Of a stretch of DNA of 31,306 nucleotides, positions 8,021 to 17,301 are shown one piece after another. Position 1 is the stretch's first letter. Each line of letters starts with the position of its first letter. The stretch is taken from NCBI GenBank assembly GCA_964346535.1, contig CAYFUN010000012.1, forward strand, positions 1 through 31,306. Direction: 5' to 3'. Source of the DNA: Neofamilia sp964346535 (GTDB lineage: Bacteria > Bacillota > Clostridia > Tissierellales > Peptoniphilaceae). Below the pieces are notes generated by a model that saw nothing but the letters and a program-made list of their open reading frames with translations, had not been told where the DNA came from and ran no database searches. Made by a program: the position numbers and the translations under genes.

Positions 8021-9176
8021 CTTTTGCTTCCTCCTTGTTTTTTGTATCTAAGGACTTATCTAAAGAGCGTCTGTTTAAGTTGTCAGCAAGTCTTGGTAGT
8101 AGGCTTGCTATTGCTATAGCTAAAACAATTACGCCAATAATAATTTTTATAATTTCTGTTGGGGCGCCAATTTGAGATTGAATTAGGGTTCCACCGTGGC
8201 TTAGGGCTGCAAATAATAAACCTGCAGGCAAAACTCCAAGTGGAGAAGTGTTTCCAATTAGGGCCACACTCATTCCATCCCAACCATAACCTTCTTGGCC
8301 AGCTAAAACTGAAATAAAGTTAGTAGAAGTCATAACTAATATAGCTCCACCTAAGGCTGCTAGGCCACCAGAAATAAACATAGTAAAGATAATATTTTTG
8401 TCTACAGAAATTCCTGAAAATTCTGCAGCATATTTATTTAGTCCAACTGCCCTAACTTCGTAGCCTCTTTTTGTGTGGTTGAGAATAAACCAAAATAAAA
8501 TTGCAAAGATAATAGCTAGCAATATTCCCCAGCCAACATCTGTCTTTATTATATCTCCTAAAAATGGATTGGCTTTAATATATTCCCTACCTGCTTCAGA
8601 CCTTCTCCACTCTGTAGATACAAATTTTATAACTGCTGTCTCTCTTATTGCTTTAGAGTGAAGGGTGTTGGGTTCTTTTACAAAATCTAAGTTTACAATA
8701 AAGTTGTTTAAATAGTAGGCTATCCAGTTTAACATAATTGTTGAAATAACTTCGTGGATGGCAAACTTAGCCTTTAAAAATCCAGCAAAGGCTCCCCAAA
8801 GTCCACCAATAAAAAAAGCTAAAATTAAAATAACTAGAGGATGGATAACCATTGGTAGGCCTATAAAGTGACCAACCAAGGCTGCTGTCATAGCTCCAAA
8901 CATAAATTGACCTTCAATACCTATATTGAAAAGCCCTGCCCTAGAAGTAAAGGAAAAGGCAAGACCTGTAAAAATAATAGGCACTGCATTGACAACAACT
9001 TGGGAAAAGTTTTTTGGCTTAGTAAAAATTTCCCTAATCATAATTCCATAGGCCTGGCCTGGATTAAAACCTGCTAGGGCAAAAACTATAGCCCCTACAA
9101 GTAAACCTAAAAGCAAGGCAAATAAAATGGCAACTATAGGTTTTTTTAGAAAATTTGCAAATTTATTATTATTCAT
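8013..9176 (-). CDS. Nucleoside ABC transporter permease (NupP/NupB-like)
   Basis: 387-aa inner-membrane permease, first of the two in the nucleoside importer. It has the same class motif as its partner (AGLFNIGIEGQFMFGA near 80-95) and a cytoplasmic coupling loop RAVGLNKYAAEFSGISV. A polar extracellular segment between helices (about residues 165-215, around KEPNTLHSKAIRETA) is longer than in the partner, and a charged C-terminal tail rich in Lys, Asp and Glu extends beyond the last helix. Both ends overlap neighbouring genes by 8 nt, so ATPase and both permeases are translationally coupled. Confidence 0.9.
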   Translation of the reverse strand: MNNNKFANFLKKPIVAILFALLLGLLVGAIVFALAGFNPGQAYGIMIREIFTKPKNFSQVVVNAVPIIFTGLAFSFTSRAGLFNIGIEGQFMFGAMTAALVGHFIGLPMVIHPLVILILAFFIGGLWGAFAGFLKAKFAIHEVISTIMLNWIAYYLNNFIVNLDFVKEPNTLHSKAIRETAVIKFVSTEWRRSEAGREYIKANPFLGDIIKTDVGWGILLAIIFAILFWFILNHTKRGYEVRAVGLNKYAAEFSGISVDKNIIFTMFISGGLAALGGAILVMTSTNFISVLAGQEGYGWDGMSVALIGNTSPLGVLPAGLLFAALSHGGTLIQSQIGAPTEIIKIIIGVIVLAIAIASLLPRLADNLNRRSLDKSLDTKNKEEAKDE

Positions 9177-10701
9177 TTTTACCTCCTGCCATTAACAAGC
9201 CTATTTCCTTGTCATTTGTCTTTCTAGGATCAAGTTCAGCAACATTTCTTCCATCGTACATAACTATTATCCTATCTGCTAGGGCAAAAACTTCTTCTAG
9301 CTCTAAGGATACAAGTAAAATCGCCTTGCCTTGGGCCCTTTGTTTAAGTAGGGCTTGGTAGACAGAGTGAATTGCACCAACGTCTAGACCTCTAGTAGGC
9401 TGACAGGCAATTAGAAGCTCTGGGTCCTGGTCAATTTCTCTGGCAATAATAACCTTTTGTTGGTTACCACCAGAAAGATTAGAGGCCATAATCTTTGTTG
9501 CTCCCCTTGGTCTAATATCAAACTCTTCTATTTTTTCATCTGAATATTTAAAAATTTCTGGCCATTTTAAAATTCCACTTTTTGAAAAAGGTTCCTTGGC
9601 ATAGGACTCTAAAATAAAGTTTTCTGCTATATTAAAATCTAATACTAGGCCCCTTTTGTGTCTGTCTTCGTGAATGGTAGCTATACCTGCCTGTCTTACT
9701 TGGGCTGGTGTTTTATTTACTACATCTTGGCCACAAACTAGGACCCTTCCAGATTCAGCTTGAGTAAGGCCTGTTATAGCTTCTATAAGTTCATCTTGGC
9801 CATTGCCAGAAACACCTGCTATGGCAACAATTTCTCCTTTTCTAACATTAAAGGAAAAATCTTTGACCTTGTCTACTCCTCTAAAGTCTTTGACACAAAG
9901 GTTTTCCACCTTTAAAATTTCATCTGTAACAGGAACTTCTTCCTTGTCTACGTCTAAGTCAATATCATAGCCTACCATCATGGAGGCCAGGTCGTTTTCA
10001 GAAACATCTTTAACATCAACTGTACCAATAAGTTTTCCAGACCTAAGGACTGTACACTTGTCAGCTATGGCCTTAATTTCCTTTAGCTTGTGGGTAATTA
10101 TTATAATTGTCTTTCCTGCATCTACTAGGGACCTTAGGGTTTCAAAGAAGGAATCAATTTCTTGAGGTGTTAGTACTGCAGTAGGTTCGTCTAAAATTAA
10201 TATGTCTACTCCCCTATAAAGGGCCTTTAAAATTTCTACCCTTTGTTGGGTTGCAACTGGTATGTCTTGAATGTAATCTCTAGGATTTACTTCTAGTCCA
10301 AAATTTTTCCCAAGGGCAGTTATTCTCTTGTTGGTTTCTGCTATATTAAGTTTTGCAATCCCTTGAGTGATTTCTTGGCCTAGGGCAATATTTTCTCCTA
10401 TGGTAAAGTTTTCCACTAGCATAAAGTGCTGGTGAACCATACCAATGCCATTTTTTAAGGCGTCTTTAGGATCAGAAATTTGTACCTCTTGACCATTTAT
10501 TTTTATTTGGCCTCCATCTGCATTGTATAGGCCATATAATACTTTCATCAAGGTAGACTTGCCTGCTCCATTTTCTCCTAGGAGGGCATGGACTGTGCCT
10601 TTTTTTACCTTTAAGTCTACATTGTCTAAGGCTTTTACTCTTGGGAAGAATTTACTAATGCCAGTCATTTCAACTGCATAATCGTTTGAAGAATTTATCA
10701 T
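9169..10701 (-). CDS. Nucleoside ABC transporter ATP-binding protein, duplicated NBD (NupO/NupA-like)
   Basis: 510-aa cytosolic ATPase with two ABC domains in one chain. Domain 1 has Walker A GENGAGKST at 42-50, Q-loop Gln91 and Walker B ILILDEPT at 167-174. Its signature is degenerate: PVATQQRVEI at 148-157, where I would expect the VG-x-QQRVEI form. Domain 2 has a diverged Walker A (GVSGNGQDEL) but a canonical signature LSGGNQQK and Walker B LLIACQPTRGLD. Asymmetric sites of this kind are usual in the family, so one composite site probably does most hydrolysis. It follows the lipoprotein gene after a 96-bp gap with a hairpin. The start ATG has GAGAGGA upstream. Confidence 0.92.
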   Translation of the reverse strand: MINSSNDYAVEMTGISKFFPRVKALDNVDLKVKKGTVHALLGENGAGKSTLMKVLYGLYNADGGQIKINGQEVQISDPKDALKNGIGMVHQHFMLVENFTIGENIALGQEITQGIAKLNIAETNKRITALGKNFGLEVNPRDYIQDIPVATQQRVEILKALYRGVDILILDEPTAVLTPQEIDSFFETLRSLVDAGKTIIIITHKLKEIKAIADKCTVLRSGKLIGTVDVKDVSENDLASMMVGYDIDLDVDKEEVPVTDEILKVENLCVKDFRGVDKVKDFSFNVRKGEIVAIAGVSGNGQDELIEAITGLTQAESGRVLVCGQDVVNKTPAQVRQAGIATIHEDRHKRGLVLDFNIAENFILESYAKEPFSKSGILKWPEIFKYSDEKIEEFDIRPRGATKIMASNLSGGNQQKVIIAREIDQDPELLIACQPTRGLDVGAIHSVYQALLKQRAQGKAILLVSLELEEVFALADRIIVMYDGRNVAELDPRKTNDKEIGLLMAGGKNE

Positions 10702-10747
10702 TTATATCCTCTCAATTTCTCATACATTCAATGCTTATAAGTAAAGA

Positions 10748-10785
10748 GAGACCATGCGATCACAGTAAAGTAAAGGCATGATCTC
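10748..10785 (-). promoter_or_regulatory. Hairpin between lipoprotein and ATPase genes
   Basis: GAGACCATGC and GCATGATCTC pair at 9 of 10 positions around an 18-nt loop. No U-tract of terminator quality follows on the minus strand (it continues TCTTTACTTAT). Such hairpins often protect the 3' end of the binding-protein mRNA or partly stop transcription, so that more lipoprotein than ATPase is made. Confidence 0.55.
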
Positions 10786-10797
10786 ATTTTTTAATAA

Positions 10798-11886
10798 TTA
10801 ATAGCTAAAGTTATTGTATTCTTCTTCGTTAATTGGAATTACAAGGTCTCCGTCCTTGATTTTTTGTTCAAGTTCGTGAGTCTTTTCTAGAAGATCAGCT
10901 GGAACTAATTTGTCAGATGTTGGAGCAATACCAACAGCATTTTCTTCTAGGCCGTAGTAGAAAGTTTTTCCACCAATTTCTTCGCCATTTAATTTTCTAG
11001 CTGATAGGTCTTCTGTAGCTACGTGAACGTTCTTCATAGCTGAAGTAATTACGTTGTCTGGACCTAAGTGGTTTTGGTCAAGGTCTACACCGATAACCCA
11101 TTTGTCAGCTTCAACAGCTGCTTCAATAACACCAACGCCAACATTTCCTGCTGCGTGGAAGATTACGTCTGCGCCGTCAGAATACATTTTTGTTGCTGTA
11201 GCCTTTCCTAAAGCTGCATCATTAAATGATTCAACAGTAACTGACATAATTTCAATGTCCTTACCTTGTTCTTTGGCACCGTAGTTAACACCTGCATAGT
11301 AACCATATTTAAAAGTATCCATTACAGGGCCTTCCATACCTAAGATAAAACCAACCTTGTTAGTTTCAGTCATATAAGAAGCTATATAACCAACTAAGAA
11401 AGAAGATTGTTCTGAGTGGAACATTACTCCTGCTGCATTTGGAAGTTCTCCATCTGCCCAGAAGTCGTCAACTAAGGCAAAAGTTTGTTCAGGATTGTCA
11501 AGGGCAGCTTCTTGAATAGCGCCTTTCATTAAGAATCCAATTCCCCAAATAAGGTCGTTGTCTTCGTTTACTTTGGCTTCGATGTTTGGTGCATAGTCAG
11601 CATCCTTGTGAGATTCGATATAAGAAACTGTAGCTCCTCTTTTTCCTAGGGCTTCAAGTCCTTGCCAAGCTGATTGGTTAAATGATTCGTCATTTACTCC
11701 ACCAGTATCTGTTACCATAGCAACTTTTCCTTCAACTGCTTCAGCTGGAGTTTCTCCTGCTTCTTCTACTGGAGCTTTTGCTCCTTCTTCTCCTGGTGCT
11801 TTTTCTTCTGCTGGCTTACTGTTACAAGCAACGGCAAAAACCATTACTAGTGCCATCAGTAAGGCTAGCACTCTAAATTTTTTCAT
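10798..11886 (-). CDS. BMP-family nucleoside-binding lipoprotein (NupN/BmpA-like)
   Basis: 362-aa surface lipoprotein that captures nucleosides for the downstream ABC importer. I start it at ATG 11886 (MKKFRVLALL): GGAGG lies 5 nt upstream, whereas the in-frame ATG at 11898 directly abuts that GGAGG. A hydrophobic signal ends in FAVAC, with the lipid-modified Cys at 21, followed by a disordered linker rich in Glu, Pro and Ala (about 22-50). The mature domain begins with the BMP motif GGVNDESFNQSAW (about 63-75), and EGPVMDTFKYGY and IGVDLDQNHLGPD are further family segments. It lies 34 bp after cdd. Ligand is inferred as pyrimidine nucleosides from the flanking cdd and udp; relatives also bind purine nucleosides. 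Confidence 0.92.
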   Translation of the reverse strand: MKKFRVLALLMALVMVFAVACNSKPAEEKAPGEEGAKAPVEEAGETPAEAVEGKVAMVTDTGGVNDESFNQSAWQGLEALGKRGATVSYIESHKDADYAPNIEAKVNEDNDLIWGIGFLMKGAIQEAALDNPEQTFALVDDFWADGELPNAAGVMFHSEQSSFLVGYIASYMTETNKVGFILGMEGPVMDTFKYGYYAGVNYGAKEQGKDIEIMSVTVESFNDAALGKATATKMYSDGADVIFHAAGNVGVGVIEAAVEADKWVIGVDLDQNHLGPDNVITSAMKNVHVATEDLSARKLNGEEIGGKTFYYGLEENAVGIAPTSDKLVPADLLEKTHELEQKIKDGDLVIPINEEEYNNFSY

Positions 11887-11920
11887 AACATCCTCCATAA
11901 TAAATGTTTTTTTATATTAC

Positions 11921-12361
11921 CTATGCTTCCACATTTAAATCTTCAGGGCCAAAAGAGTGTGGTAGGATTTCCTCATAGAAGGAAAACTTTTTATAGTCAT
12001 CTTCAGATGTTCCAACTAGGACGACCATATCCTTAACCGCAAACTCTCTTAAAAACTGCCTGCAAATTCCACATGGAAAAGCATATTGTAACCCATCTTT
12101 TTCTGCGTCTTTAAAAGATCCAAAGACAGCAACTGCTAAAAATTTTCTCTCACCTTGAGAGACAGCAGTTACTGCAGCTGACCTTTCAGCGCAAATTCCT
12201 CCACCATAAGAGGCATTTTCTACATTTGTTCCTGTAAAAATTTTTCCACTTGAGCATAAAATGGCTGCCCCTACTTGAAAATTTGAATAGGGAGAATAAG
12301 AATTTTTACTAGCGGCTATAGCTTGGCTCATTAATTCTCTTTCACTTTTTACATCTAACAA
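11921..12361 (-). CDS. cdd: Cytidine deaminase
   Basis: 146-aa zinc enzyme that converts cytidine and deoxycytidine to uridine and deoxyuridine. The zinc site is complete: Cys57 with catalytic Glu59 (GICAERSA), and Cys97 and Cys100 (PCGICRQFL). The substrate motif NFQVGAAIL (27-35) and the TNVENASYGG loop (45-54) are in place. The length matches the small tetrameric Cdd class of Gram-positives. It starts 20 bp after yjjW and 34 bp before the lipoprotein gene, so it joins the two halves of the operon. The ATG has AAGGAGG about 8 nt upstream. Confidence 0.95.
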   Translation of the reverse strand: MLDVKSERELMSQAIAASKNSYSPYSNFQVGAAILCSSGKIFTGTNVENASYGGGICAERSAAVTAVSQGERKFLAVAVFGSFKDAEKDGLQYAFPCGICRQFLREFAVKDMVVLVGTSEDDYKKFSFYEEILPHSFGPEDLNVEA

Positions 12362-12381
12362 TCTTTTCGCCTCCTTATAGT

Positions 12382-13227
12382 TTACTTAATTATAACATAC
12401 TTATAGCCTAAATTTTTAGCTAAAAGCTCAAATTTTTTTAATTCTTCTACTTTTGTAGACGGAAGGTCTTTCATAAAAAGCCTGCCATTGTGGTTCCTAT
12501 AGGCAATTAACTTAATTTTAATTTGAGAAAAATCTTCTGGAAAGGCATTTTTAATTTGTCTCAAGGCATTTTCTGTATCTACAAAATCACCTTGGTGGAC
12601 AATTCTTATTTCGTAAAGTTTTTTATTGTCTAACAAATATTTTATTGTTTCAACTAAGGAGACTTCCCTGGTTCCTCCAGTTAGTCTTTTAAACTTTTCA
12701 GCCTCCCAGGCCTTGACGTCTAGCATTACTCCATCTACATATTTCATTAGGTCTGGGTGCTTGGAAAGATCCACTTTGCCATTGTAGTCTAAAAAGCAAG
12801 TTAGCTTTTCTTTATGGGCCAGGGAAAAAAGTTCCTTTAAAAACTCTGGATATAAACTGGCCTCGCCACCTGAAAGAGTTATACCTCTAATAAAGGGCAT
12901 GTTCTTTTTAACTTGATCCATTAAGTCTTCTGGCGTATATGCCTTAGTCTTTGGAGAAGAAAGATAGGGACAAGTATCAATACACTTGTCACAGTCTATA
13001 CAAGTATTTTCATCCCAAGTGACTTTTCCATCTACAAGTTTTAAGGCTCCAACTGGGCAAATCTCAATGCACTTGCCACAGTGGATGCACATATTTATTG
13101 TCTCTGGATTGTGACAGTAGCCACATTTTAAATTACAGCCTTGGACATAAATTGAAGTTCTAGCCCCTGGTCCATCTACTGTTGACAGGGGAATAATTTT
13201 GTTTATTAGTATTTGCTTGCTGCCCAT
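12382..13227 (-). CDS. yjjW: YjjW-type glycyl-radical-enzyme activase (radical SAM)
   Basis: 281-aa radical SAM protein that should install the glycyl radical on the upstream YjjI protein. The radical SAM motif CNLKCGYC gives Cys31, Cys35 and Cys38 for the SAM-binding 4Fe-4S cluster. It is followed by a bacterial ferredoxin insert with two clusters, CIHCGKCIEICP (47-58) and CIDCDKCIDTCP (76-87), the layout of GRE activases with extra clusters. The SAM-binding motif ITLSGGEASLYPEF is near 116-129. The start codon lies 1 nt after the yjjI stop with only a weak AGG upstream, so translation is probably coupled to yjjI. An alternative name would be PflA-like, but the pairing with YjjI decides it. 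Confidence 0.88.
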   Translation of the reverse strand: MGSKQILINKIIPLSTVDGPGARTSIYVQGCNLKCGYCHNPETINMCIHCGKCIEICPVGALKLVDGKVTWDENTCIDCDKCIDTCPYLSSPKTKAYTPEDLMDQVKKNMPFIRGITLSGGEASLYPEFLKELFSLAHKEKLTCFLDYNGKVDLSKHPDLMKYVDGVMLDVKAWEAEKFKRLTGGTREVSLVETIKYLLDNKKLYEIRIVHQGDFVDTENALRQIKNAFPEDFSQIKIKLIAYRNHNGRLFMKDLPSTKVEELKKFELLAKNLGYKYVIIK

Positions 13228-13228
13228 C

Positions 13229-14737
13229 CTAGTCAGCCATTCTAACTTTTCTGTCTTTTAGGTGGTTGATTTCATAGTTTGGTGCCCCAAGTTGAGTTGT
13301 ATTTTGTAAAACAGCTTGGTCGTGTTTGTATTTTTCCATTTCTGAACGTTTTACTAAATAACCTGTAATCCTAACTAGGTCAGTGTCTGCTGCATAAAAG
13401 CTCATATAGTGGACACCAGTTTGGAAGGCTCCTTTGACAACGTCTAAAAGTGAATCAGTATTGGCTTCAACATTGGTAGCAATTGGGAAAATATCTCCTA
13501 CTCCAGCTGGGAAAAACTTGTGGTACCTAGATGAATGTCTAAGGTGGTCAATAAAGCTGTCCGGTTCGTCTCCAACTGGAATTCTAACTCCTGAAGTTAC
13601 ACCTAGGTCTGAGTCTAGGCCAACTTGGGCGTGAAGTAAAAATTTTCCGCCAGTAACTTTTGAATATGGAGCTTCAAAGCCATTTACAATTTCTTCAACT
13701 CTCTTTAGAATTTCTACACCAAGGTCGTCTGCTTCTTTGTCTCTGCCATATTGAAGGTCCTTTTCTTTTAATAAGGTGTTAACTGCTTCAGCAAGGCCAG
13801 TAACTCCAAACATTCCTAAAAACCTGTCCTTGTCAATTAGGCCTTCTTTTACTAAAAAGCTAGATTCAAAAAATCCTGATTTTTCTACGATAAATTTTAT
13901 TCTTTGGCTCATATAGTCTGCTATTAGCCCTAAAACTTCTGGCAACAAATTGTCCATAAAGTCATCTACTGACTTAGCCTGTTCAGCAAGTTTTGTTAAA
14001 GTGATCCTAGTTAAAGTATAGGCTCCACCCCTTGTTGGCAGGATATTATAGCAAGATGAAATTCCGTAGTCTAAGTCGAAAGGCTCGATGTTAACTTGGT
14101 GGTTGCAAATTGCTGGGTTTGAACACTTTAGTGAACAAGAAATTGCCTTTTTCATAAAGTCATCTTCAGTAATTTGAGGATCGTATTTTATTGTAAAGTT
14201 TGGCACAGGGTTATTTAGGGGAGCTATCGCATCTAAAATTAAACTACCTGCCCTAGTTGCCTTAGGTCCAATGTTTGCATGGCAAAATGAATCTGTTATT
14301 GTCCTGTCTAGGTAGTTGAAAAATAGTCTAAGTTTTTTTACAACTTCTTCGTCTGTCAGGTCTGTAATAAATGGTTCAATCATATAGTCTAGGTTTCCTA
14401 AATAAACTGGAAAGCTAGTTATAGACGGAACGTGGTGGTAAAGAGTCATTAGGGCAAAAAGTAATTCATCAAAGTCCTTTGGTGGTTTTATATCTAAAAA
14501 CTCAGAACCATTTTTTATAAATTTGTCATAGTCAGGTAGAATGTACCTAGGCCTATATGGGGCGTGACCTTCAAAAAGATCGTTAATTGATCCGTTTTCA
14601 AAGTATTCTTGCATCTTGTCAGAAATGTTTAAAACATCTAAGCCGTTTTCTGCCAGGCGGGCAAGGTTAATTACCTTTTGTTCGTAGGTTAGTTTTGTCG
14701 AAGTTAGCACTTCATATACTGCATCTTTGTCAAACAT
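13229..14737 (-). CDS. yjjI: YjjI-family glycyl radical enzyme, substrate unknown
   Basis: 502-aa glycyl radical enzyme of the YjjI (DUF3029) family, close in length to the E. coli protein. The C-terminal glycyl loop is RITGYLVK with Gly459 as the radical site. The best candidate for the thiyl cysteine is Cys229 in ISSCYNILP; nearby Cys201, Cys205 and Cys211 (SCSLKCSNPAIC) are also notable and may be structural or catalytic. The reaction of this family is not known to me. It is the first gene of a compact run with its activase and the nucleoside genes. The ATG follows AAGGAGA. Upstream only a weak 5-6 bp hairpin (14802-14819) separates it from the DUF4230 gene, so its promoter is uncertain. 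Confidence 0.88.
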   Translation of the reverse strand: MFDKDAVYEVLTSTKLTYEQKVINLARLAENGLDVLNISDKMQEYFENGSINDLFEGHAPYRPRYILPDYDKFIKNGSEFLDIKPPKDFDELLFALMTLYHHVPSITSFPVYLGNLDYMIEPFITDLTDEEVVKKLRLFFNYLDRTITDSFCHANIGPKATRAGSLILDAIAPLNNPVPNFTIKYDPQITEDDFMKKAISCSLKCSNPAICNHQVNIEPFDLDYGISSCYNILPTRGGAYTLTRITLTKLAEQAKSVDDFMDNLLPEVLGLIADYMSQRIKFIVEKSGFFESSFLVKEGLIDKDRFLGMFGVTGLAEAVNTLLKEKDLQYGRDKEADDLGVEILKRVEEIVNGFEAPYSKVTGGKFLLHAQVGLDSDLGVTSGVRIPVGDEPDSFIDHLRHSSRYHKFFPAGVGDIFPIATNVEANTDSLLDVVKGAFQTGVHYMSFYAADTDLVRITGYLVKRSEMEKYKHDQAVLQNTTQLGAPNYEINHLKDRKVRMAD

Positions 14738-14826
14738 AATTTTTCTCCTTGTCTTAGTAAAATTTTTTTAAGTCTTCTTGCTTTAAAATAAAAATTTCTT
14801 AGCTTGCCTTGGTGCAAGTCCAATTT

Positions 14827-15441
14827 TTAATTTTCAGTTTTTATGGTTTTAACAAATTGGATTTGATAATTTTCCTCCACTTCTGGGATTAAAAGTAAAA
14901 GTTCTCTAATGGCATCCTTGGCCTTTGCTTCTGCCTTGGATAAAAGTCCCTTCTTTAAGGCTTCAGCCTCTCTTTCTTCTTTTTGGTCTTGTCTAAAGGC
15001 TGAGTAGTCTTCAACTTTTAGTGGATTAAAGATAGATGACTTTTCGTCATAGATCTTTATAGAATCTTCGTCAATTTCATGGGATAAAATTTTTGTTTCA
15101 GGTAGGCTTATTTGAATGTTGTTGTCTTTTATTTCTATGGTCATATCTTCTAAGTCTACACCTGCGCTAATTGTTCCTTCAAAGGAAATAATAAATTTCT
15201 TCAAAGTTAGGGGAATTTTTATCCCATAAAAGTCGCTTTGGTTTTCATAGGTGCCCATACTTGTGTAAAAGTATTTTGTAGTAGTTAGTTCTTCTACTAA
15301 TAGAAGACTTTCCTTTAGGCTAGTTGATGTTATTGTCGGCGCCTTGTCTTTGGCGTTTTTATACTTGTAGCCCAGATAGGCTCCTCCTAGGACAAGGACT
15401 AGAATCAATATTATAAGTAAAATCTTTTTTACTTTTTTCAT
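14827..15441 (-). CDS. DUF4230 membrane-anchored protein
   Basis: 204-aa protein of the DUF4230 family, of unknown function. A short basic N-terminus (MKKVKK) is followed by one hydrophobic helix (residues 7-25) and then an extracytoplasmic domain of alternating beta strands (about 55-130) and a charged helical C-terminus (about 150-190) rich in Lys, Glu and Ala. No lipobox Cys and no catalytic motif are seen. The start ATG is poorly placed, with GGAG about 14 nt upstream, so initiation may be inefficient. It lies 106 bp after the giant dehydratase gene, separated by a terminator, and 89 bp before yjjI. Context does not indicate a role. Confidence 0.75.
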   Translation of the reverse strand: MKKVKKILLIILILVLVLGGAYLGYKYKNAKDKAPTITSTSLKESLLLVEELTTTKYFYTSMGTYENQSDFYGIKIPLTLKKFIISFEGTISAGVDLEDMTIEIKDNNIQISLPETKILSHEIDEDSIKIYDEKSSIFNPLKVEDYSAFRQDQKEEREAEALKKGLLSKAEAKAKDAIRELLLLIPEVEENYQIQFVKTIKTEN

Positions 15442-15511
15442 TAAAACTTTTACATCTCCTTAATTTTTTTATCATAATTATTATACCCAATTTTCTTTGC
15501 AAGTCATAATA

Positions 15512-15540
15512 AAAAGGCCATAAATTTCTTTAGGCCTTTT
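15512..15540 (-). terminator. Rho-independent terminator after the dehydratase/activase gene
   Basis: AAAAGGCC / GGCCTTTT pair over 8 bp, with a further TAAA/TTTA inner pairing, followed on the minus strand by TTTTTATTATG. It lies 7 bp after the stop codon at 15547. Confidence 0.85.
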
Positions 15541-15546
15541 AATTTT

Positions 15547-17301
15547 TTATGCTTTTGCTGATCTTTCTTCCATTAACTTATTTGAATATGCCCTGTCTGC
15601 TTGGACATTGTCTCTGGCTCTGGCCATCATTAGTTTTATTCTGTTTTCTTGGTTGGTCATCGAAGCTGAGGCGTCATAGTCAATGGCGACAATATTTGCA
15701 TTGGTATAAGTTTCTCTTATTGCCTTCATAACTCCCTTGCCTATAATGTGATTAGGCAAGCAACCAAAAGGTTGAACACAGACAATGTTGTTGGCTCCGT
15801 GGTGGATTAGCTCAACCATTTCTCCAGTTAGTAGCCAGCCTTCTCCGTATTGGTTGCCTAGGGAAACAAACTCTTGGGCAAAGTCCATTAGCTCTTCAAT
15901 GTCTGCCAACTGGCCAAATCTTGTGCCTTCTAAGGCTTTCCTTACTGGTTTTCTAAAACCTTCTATATAGTTAATAACTATTTCTGAGCCTAGAGATCCT
16001 AAATATCCCTTCGATAGACTTTGGTGTTTGATGCTGGCGTTTTTCATACAGTAGTAAATAAAGTCAATTAGGTCGTTGACAACAACTTCTGCCCCTTCTT
16101 CTTCTAAAAGTTTTTGGACATTGTTGTTGGCTGCTGGTAGGTATTTTACTAAAATTTCTCCTACTATGCCAACCCTTGGCTTTAGTTCATTTGTTATCTC
16201 AACTTTAGCGTAGTCTTCTACACACTCTCTTACTAGTCTTTCGTGGTCTTTTTTCTTATAGGAGACTAATTCATCTTTAAAGATGGCCATCCACTTTTTA
16301 TCTAAGGCATCGGTTGTGCCCTTAACTAACTCGTAAGGTCTGGTCCTGTTTGAAAGTCTCATTAAGAGATCGCCGTAGACAGTTGCCAAGGCCATTTTTC
16401 TAAAGGACTTGACAATAGACTTGTCTGCAAAAAGGCCTGGATGAAATTCTATGGCCTGGAAGGACAAGGCAATTACTGGAACCTGACCAAAGCCTGCTTC
16501 CTTTAAGGCCTTTCTTATAAAGCCAACATAGTTTGATGCCCTACAGGCTCCTCCTGTTTGGCTCATTAAAACTGCCAGCTTATCAGTGTCGTACTTGCCT
16601 GACTTTAAGGCGTCTATAATTTGGCCTACTACAAACATTGATGGATAGCAGGCGTCGTTGTTTACATACTTGAGCCCTTCGTTTACAACTTGAGAGTTTG
16701 TTGGTTTTAAAACTTCTAGGTTCATACCTGAGGTCTTCATTGCCTCTTCTATTAGTTCAAAGTGAAGTGGAGCCATTTGTGGCATTAAAATTGTATATCC
16801 AGCCTTGGCCATTTCCTTGGTAAAGATCAGTGGATCTTCATCAAATTTTTGAATAGCCTTTGGATTCTTTAGTTCTCTTCTCTCTGTTGCTTCAATTAAA
16901 GACCTTAGTCTAATTTTTACTGCTCCAAGATTTGAAACTTCGTCAATTTTTATAACTGTGTAGGTCTTGTTATAGCCTCTTAAAATATCATTTACTTGGT
17001 CAGTTGTTATGGCGTCAATTCCACAGCCAAAGGAGTTTAGTTGAACAAGTTCTAGGTCCTTTCTTTGGCCAACAAATTGGGCTGCCCTATAAAGTCTTGA
17101 GTGGTAGGTCCATTGGTCTAAGACTCTCAGCCTACCATCTATTTCTGTAGTAGTTGCTAGGGCGTCTTCAGAAATTAAGGCCAGGCCCATAGAGTTAATA
17201 AGTTCTGGGATGCCATGGTTAATTTCTGGGTCTATGTGATAAGGTCTACCACAAAGGACAATGGCTTTAAGGTCATTTTTTTCTATATAGTCTAAGGCCC
17301 T
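15547..17301 (-). pseudogene. C-terminal part of 2-hydroxyacyl-CoA dehydratase/activase fusion, cut off by in-frame TGA
   Basis: This reading frame continues that of the upstream 836-aa ORF after a single TGA. The first 37 codons after the stop still encode conserved sequence (CGRPYHIDPEINHGIPE), so the first ATG, at 17190, falls inside a conserved block and has no ribosome binding site; a protein starting there would have 547 aa. The region covers the DUF2229 remainder and an HgdB-like dehydratase domain with conserved cysteines in SFGCGIDAI, NNDACYPSM, TGGACRASNY and QPFGCLPNHI, the likely cluster ligands. Joined to the upstream part the protein would have about 1421 residues, normal for this fused family. 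It may be a broken gene, a sequencing error, or translated by UGA readthrough. Confidence 0.8.

Noticed and set aside
11887..11898. Earlier in-frame ATG for the BMP lipoprotein
   Set aside because: This ATG directly abuts the GGAGG that serves the ATG at 11886, which gives a standard lipoprotein signal sequence.
14802..14819. Terminator between DUF4230 gene and yjjI
   Set aside because: Only a 5-6 bp stem with the T-run displaced by about 7 nt; too weak to call.
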